NCBI GenBank assembly: GCA_017517985.1
Contig: JAFWWX010000314.1
Location: 1-8,535, forward strand
Direction of reading: 5' to 3'
Length of the DNA stretch: 8,535 nt
Origin: Clostridia bacterium
Lineage (GTDB): Bacteria; Bacillota_A; Clostridia; Oscillospirales; CAG-382
A model generated the notes under the pieces. That model was not told the DNA's origin and searched no databases. It saw only the letters and a list, made by a program, of their open reading frames with translations. A program made the position numbers and the translations under genes. This document shows, one piece after another, positions 5,341-8,535 of the stretch. Every line of letters starts with the position of its first letter. Within the stretch, counting starts at the first letter, position 1.

Positions 5341-6551
5341 TATTCTGTAATTAATATATCCGCACCGAGCATTTTTAGTTTTCCGAAGAAGCCCGGCATA
5401 CTTTTTTTACAGTCCTCACAGCCGATAATGCTCCCGCCATACTTTGTAAGAAGCACCGCCATGGACATTACAACCCTGTGGTCGCCGTTTGAGAATATTC
5501 GCTCCGCAGGTGCGTGCAACGCTGTATTTGCAACAACTATACTGTTTTCGTATATGGATATTTCAGCACCCAGCTTTGAAAGCTCACAGCGCATAACCTC
5601 TCCCCTGTCACTTTCCTTGAATTTCAGCCTTGAAGTTCCGGTAAGAGTACCTCCGCCACATTCTGAAAGAAGAACCATAAGAATCGGTGCTAAATCGGGA
5701 CACTGGGAAATATCAAGTGTCGGATTCCCTTTTTTTATCTTTTCAAAGTAATCAAAGAAAACCGCATCGCCCTGTAATGTGTCCTTGTTTATTCCGAGAA
5801 CTTCAACATTTCCGCCAACCAGATTCAGCGCCTCAAAGAAGGCAGCATTTGAAAAATCGCCCTCGACAGCTACATTTTTTGCCCTAAAGGTCTGATTTCC
5901 GGGAATACGGAATGTTTTCTCTCCGTCAAAATATACATTTATTCCAAATTCACCAAGAGCAAAAAGCGTCATATCAATATAGGGCTTACTTTCGGGATAT
6001 TCCGAAAGAATTATTTCACTGTCACCGCAAAGAAGCGGTAGTGCAAAAAGGAGACCGGATATAAACTGACTACTCTTGTTTTCGTCTATTCTGTATGTTC
6101 CACTCTTTATTGGTCCGCAAACGGCGAGCCCATCTTTTTTCTTTTCAAAATGCAACCCATTTTCCTTTGCGATTTTATCATAAACTTCCAGAGGTCTTTC
6201 GAAAAGTCGTTCTTTTCCGTAAAATTCGGTTTTGTTCCCGGAAAGGAGAGCTGTCGGAATCAAAAATCTCAAAGTGCTCCCCGACTCACCTGCATAAAGC
6301 GGAGCGTTTGGTGAAGCGGTTTTCGCATCAATCCCCTCAATAGTTACACTGTTTTCATTTCTTACAACTTTTGCCCCAAGAGCTTCTATACAGGAGAGGG
6401 TTGCCATAATATCATCGGAATATGCGATATTATCAACAACCGACACGCCCTTGGATAGTGCCGCACAGATAATAAATCTATGAGCCATACTTTTTGAAGG
6501 CGGTGCTGTAATTTCTCCGTGAATCTCTGACGGATTTATTTTTGCTATCAT
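5340..6551 (-). CDS. aroA: 3-phosphoshikimate 1-carboxyvinyltransferase (EPSP synthase)
   Basis: It transfers the enolpyruvyl group of phosphoenolpyruvate to shikimate 3-phosphate. The 403 residues are slightly shorter than the ~427 of the E. coli enzyme. By motif alignment, the active-site residues are present: K20 and S21 (PPSKS) and R25; the PEP/glyphosate loop AGESGSTLRF (87-96); R119 (FERP); S160, S161 and Q162 (KSSQ); SKPYID at 188-193; the catalytic D286 (CPDLAP); K312 and E313 with R316 (KESDR); R359 (DHRVVM); and K383. The glycine corresponding to E. coli G96 is kept (G91), but T97 is replaced by Ser and P101 by Phe. The ATG at 6551 is nine bases after the aroQ stop, with a GGTGAAGG sequence directly upstream that overlaps the gap. 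Tight packing suggests coupling. The function is essentially certain. Confidence 0.96.
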   Translation of the reverse strand: MIAKINPSEIHGEITAPPSKSMAHRFIICAALSKGVSVVDNIAYSDDIMATLSCIEALGAKVVRNENSVTIEGIDAKTASPNAPLYAGESGSTLRFLIPTALLSGNKTEFYGKERLFERPLEVYDKIAKENGLHFEKKKDGLAVCGPIKSGTYRIDENKSSQFISGLLFALPLLCGDSEIILSEYPESKPYIDMTLFALGEFGINVYFDGEKTFRIPGNQTFRAKNVAVEGDFSNAAFFEALNLVGGNVEVLGINKDTLQGDAVFFDYFEKIKKGNPTLDISQCPDLAPILMVLLSECGGGTLTGTSRLKFKESDRGEVMRCELSKLGAEISIYENSIVVANTALHAPAERIFSNGDHRVVMSMAVLLTKYGGSIIGCEDCKKSMPGFFGKLKMLGADILITE

Positions 6552-6560
6552 ACCTTCACC

Positions 6561-6995
6561 TTATTTCCCATACTTTGAGGAAAGATAGTCAATTGCCTCA
6601 AGGTATCCATCAAAGCCCTTACCAGAGATTGTCTTTTCGCAGTAAAGTCTTACATAGCTTACTTGTCTATAATCTTCTCTCTTTGATACATCCGATATAT
6701 GTACCTCCAGTGCAGGAATACCAACAGCTTTAAGGGCATCAAGAATTGCAATGCTTGTATGGGTGTACGCCGCAGGATTTATAACTATTCCGTCAAACTC
6801 GCCATAGGCTTTCTGAATTTTGTCAACAATTTCTCCCTCGTGGTTGGACTGGAACAAATCTACTGCAATTTCCTTTTTCTCACAATGGCTCTTTATCATA
6901 TTGCAAAGTTCGCCGTAAGTTTGCTTGCCGTATATTTCAGGCTCTCTAACCCCTAGCATATTTATATTCGGTCCGTTTATAATAAGTATTTTCAT
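6561..6995 (-). CDS. aroQ: 3-dehydroquinate dehydratase, type II
   Basis: It removes water from 3-dehydroquinate to give 3-dehydroshikimate. At 144 residues it has the normal size of the small dodecameric type II class, unrelated to the lysine-dependent AroD. Motifs are NGPNINMLGVREPEIYG with R17 and catalytic Y22, QSNHEGEIVDKI (49-60), INPAAYTHTS with N73 and H79, and EVHISDVSKRE with H99 and R106. These match the active-site set known from M. tuberculosis and B. subtilis enzymes. Its ATG overlaps the stop of the upstream aroE-aroK gene in ATGA (6995-6992). The best Shine-Dalgarno, AAAGGA at 7009-7014, is 13 bases away, longer than ideal, so the start probably relies on translational coupling. 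Confidence 0.95.
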   Translation of the reverse strand: MKILIINGPNINMLGVREPEIYGKQTYGELCNMIKSHCEKKEIAVDLFQSNHEGEIVDKIQKAYGEFDGIVINPAAYTHTSIAILDALKAVGIPALEVHISDVSKREDYRQVSYVRLYCEKTISGKGFDGYLEAIDYLSSKYGK

Positions 6996-8245
6996 CTTTC
7001 AGAAATTATCCTTTCAAATTCCTCAATTACTCTGTCAGCATTTTCCCCGACATTTCGGGATATATTAACCTTTACATCACAATTTTCCGTATACCTTGCA
7101 TAGCGTTTTTCGTAGAGAGAAAGGAGTTTTTCGCGGGTATTGGAAAGGGGTCTGTCGGATGTTTCGCAAATACTATCAATATCTGCGTCAATAAAAACAA
7201 TAACGCCGTTTCCCGAAAGTACATCCACATTCTCATCCCTTAGTATCGCACCACCACCGGTTGCGATAACAAGTCCGGTTTTCTTTGAAACCTCCGCTAT
7301 TACCTCTGTTTCTATATCACGAAAAGCACTCTCGCCATACTTTTCAAATATTTCACTTATTTCACATCCACATTTTTCACGAATACACTCGTCGGTATCA
7401 ACAAATTGTCTGCCCATTTTTTGTGCAATTATTCTGCCGATAGTAGTTTTTCCACTACCGGGCATACCTGTCAGAACTATATTCTCTTTTCCGCCAAGAA
7501 TGGTTTTATAAACTTCGTCCCCTTTTTGAACAGGTATTTCTATGTCATTAAACAGCTCACAGGCACGAAGCGCCTGAAATACCAGCATATAAAGACCGCC
7601 CTCGCTCTTTATGTCTTTCTTCTTTGCTTCTCTCACAAGACGAGTTCTCAAGGGATTGTAAACCGCATCAACAACTCCGCAAAGCTGTTGGAATTTCGAT
7701 ATATCAACAGGACAATCCTCGCATTTCGGATACATTCCCACAGGTGTGCAGTTTATGATAACCTGTGCATCGGTATGATACTTGTAGGCATCCTCATAAC
7801 TGCAAGCATCTTCAAGGGCATTTCTTGATACTCTTATTATTTTCGAAGCACCAAGCTCTCTGCATACCGCCATTGCGGTTTTTGATGTACCGCCACTACC
7901 GAGAATCAGCACCTTTTTGCCACGCACATCAACCCTTGCGTGCCGGATAAGACCTGTCATTCCGTAAAAGTCCGTGTTATAGCCGTAAAGCTTTCCGTCC
8001 TTATTTACAACGGTGTTCACTGCCCCGATTTTTTCTGCCGAGCTGTCAATGCTGTAAAGATACGGCAAAACCATTTCTTTATAAGGTATTGTCACATTTA
8101 TCGCACGAAAGTTATGTTCCGTCATAAAGGAACATAGCTCGCTCTTTTCAACCTCGCGCAGTATATAATTATAATCACAAAGAAGATTGTGTATCTCTTT
8201 TGAAAAGCTGTGGGAGAGCTTTTCCCCTATACAGCCGTATTCCAT
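6992..8245 (-). CDS. aroE-aroK: Fused shikimate dehydrogenase (AroE) and shikimate kinase (AroK)
   Basis: One 417-residue reading frame carries two enzymes for consecutive steps: NADPH reduction of 3-dehydroshikimate to shikimate, then ATP phosphorylation of shikimate. Residues 1 to about 247 are AroE: SHSFS for substrate binding (S13 and S15), NVTIPYKE with catalytic K56, N77, GYNTDF with D92, the nucleotide loop GSGGTSKT (116-123), YNPLRT (196-201) and the closing GGLYMLVFQAL (216-226). Residues about 254-417 are shikimate kinase: Walker A GMPGSGKTT (260-268), DTDE (283-286), FRDIE with R309, TGGGA (329-333), lid RPLSNTR (365-371) and KRYARY with R381. The linker is very short (around GGKEN, 251-255). 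All key residues in both halves are present, so both should be active. The ATG at 8245 has GGAGG seven bases upstream. It follows aroC by 15 bases and overlaps aroQ by four. Confidence 0.95.
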   Translation of the reverse strand: MEYGCIGEKLSHSFSKEIHNLLCDYNYILREVEKSELCSFMTEHNFRAINVTIPYKEMVLPYLYSIDSSAEKIGAVNTVVNKDGKLYGYNTDFYGMTGLIRHARVDVRGKKVLILGSGGTSKTAMAVCRELGASKIIRVSRNALEDACSYEDAYKYHTDAQVIINCTPVGMYPKCEDCPVDISKFQQLCGVVDAVYNPLRTRLVREAKKKDIKSEGGLYMLVFQALRACELFNDIEIPVQKGDEVYKTILGGKENIVLTGMPGSGKTTIGRIIAQKMGRQFVDTDECIREKCGCEISEIFEKYGESAFRDIETEVIAEVSKKTGLVIATGGGAILRDENVDVLSGNGVIVFIDADIDSICETSDRPLSNTREKLLSLYEKRYARYTENCDVKVNISRNVGENADRVIEEFERIISER

Positions 8246-8252
8246 TTTCCTG

Positions 8253-8257
8253 CCTCC
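8253..8257 (-). promoter_or_regulatory. Ribosome binding site of aroE-aroK
   Basis: GGAGG on the minus strand, seven bases before the ATG at 8245, lying inside the 15-base gap after aroC. It is the strongest Shine-Dalgarno inside the operon. Confidence 0.7.
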
Positions 8258-8260
8258 GAT

Positions 8261-8535
8261 TTATTTTTGCGGTGTAAAATAGTCGCTTCCGTATCTGCCT
8301 ATCAGCATATCGGAAATTACAATTGCAGTCATAGCATCAACAACAGCACGCACTCTGTGGACAATACAAGGGTCGTGTCTGCCGGTTATTTCAATTTCTG
8401 TATTTTCAAGAGTTTCAAAATCAACTGTATCCTGTTTTTTACAAATTGATGGAGTCGGCTTTATTGCAAGTCTGAAGATAACCGGCATACCGTTAGTAAT
8501 ACCGCCATTTATACCTGCATTGTTGTTTGTCTTTG
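8261..8535 (-). CDS. aroC: Chorismate synthase, C-terminal fragment (gene continues beyond the window)
   Basis: The last 91 residues are visible and the rest lies beyond the right edge. Chorismate synthase eliminates phosphate from EPSP to give chorismate, using reduced FMN. The fragment carries the conserved AGINGGITNGMPVIFRL stretch, KPTPSI, and the C-terminal signature GRHDPCIVHR, followed by the helix VRAVVDAMTAIVISDML typical of the family. The frame is open up to the edge; the reading begins inside a codon, with KTNNNAG as the first whole residues. It ends at a TAA at 8263-8261. As the first gene seen in this operon, it implies that the promoter and possibly further aro genes lie to the right. 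Confidence 0.95.
   Translation of the reverse strand, partial: KTNNNAGINGGITNGMPVIFRLAIKPTPSICKKQDTVDFETLENTEIEITGRHDPCIVHRVRAVVDAMTAIVISDMLIGRYGSDYFTPQK

Overview
The window looks like a low-to-medium GC chromosome segment of an anaerobic Firmicute, most likely class Clostridia (gut or rumen Oscillospirales/Lachnospirales type). This is inferred from several things seen together: Gram-positive-style Shine-Dalgarno sites, a secreted 'stalk' (copper-amine-oxidase N-like) plus M23 peptidase protein, a fused AroE-AroK enzyme, and AT-rich promoters. I cannot name a species. Every gene I can support lies on the minus strand, so transcription runs from right to left.

Positions 8535 to 3396 hold a compact aromatic amino acid operon, in transcription order: aroC (C-terminal end only; the gene enters from outside the window), a fused aroE-aroK, aroQ (type II dehydroquinase), aroA (EPSP synthase), tyrA (prephenate dehydrogenase) and a type I-alpha DAHP synthase. 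Gaps are 15, -4, 9, 12 and 33 bases. Together these cover DAHP synthesis, dehydroquinate dehydration, shikimate formation and phosphorylation, EPSP and chorismate formation, and the branch towards tyrosine. Only 3-dehydroquinate synthase (aroB) of the core pathway is not visible, and it may lie upstream of aroC. The operon ends at a clear intrinsic terminator (about 3336-3371). Its promoter is outside the window.

Positions 3062 to 3335 are non-coding. They hold a near-consensus sigma-A-type promoter (TTGACA, 17-base spacer, TATACT) for the next gene. Around it lie a small palindrome just after the predicted transcription start and an 11-base inverted repeat that brackets the -10 region and start site. 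A second hairpin of unclear function lies further upstream.

Positions 3061 to 590 encode an 823-residue exported protein: signal peptide, copper-amine-oxidase-N-like stalk domain, two diverged copies of an unrecognised ~104-residue module set in acidic linkers, an intact M23 (LytM-type) zinc peptidase domain, a beta-rich C-terminal domain and an acidic tail. It is probably a cell-wall hydrolase or remodelling factor. After a 164-base gap holding a 16-base perfect palindrome, positions 425 to 1 begin a flotillin/SPFH membrane protein that runs off the left edge.

Most of the window is ordinary metabolism. I do not see a mobile element, CRISPR array, RNA gene or defence system. The parts most worth a second look are the repeated module in the peptidase protein and the symmetric sequences around its promoter.
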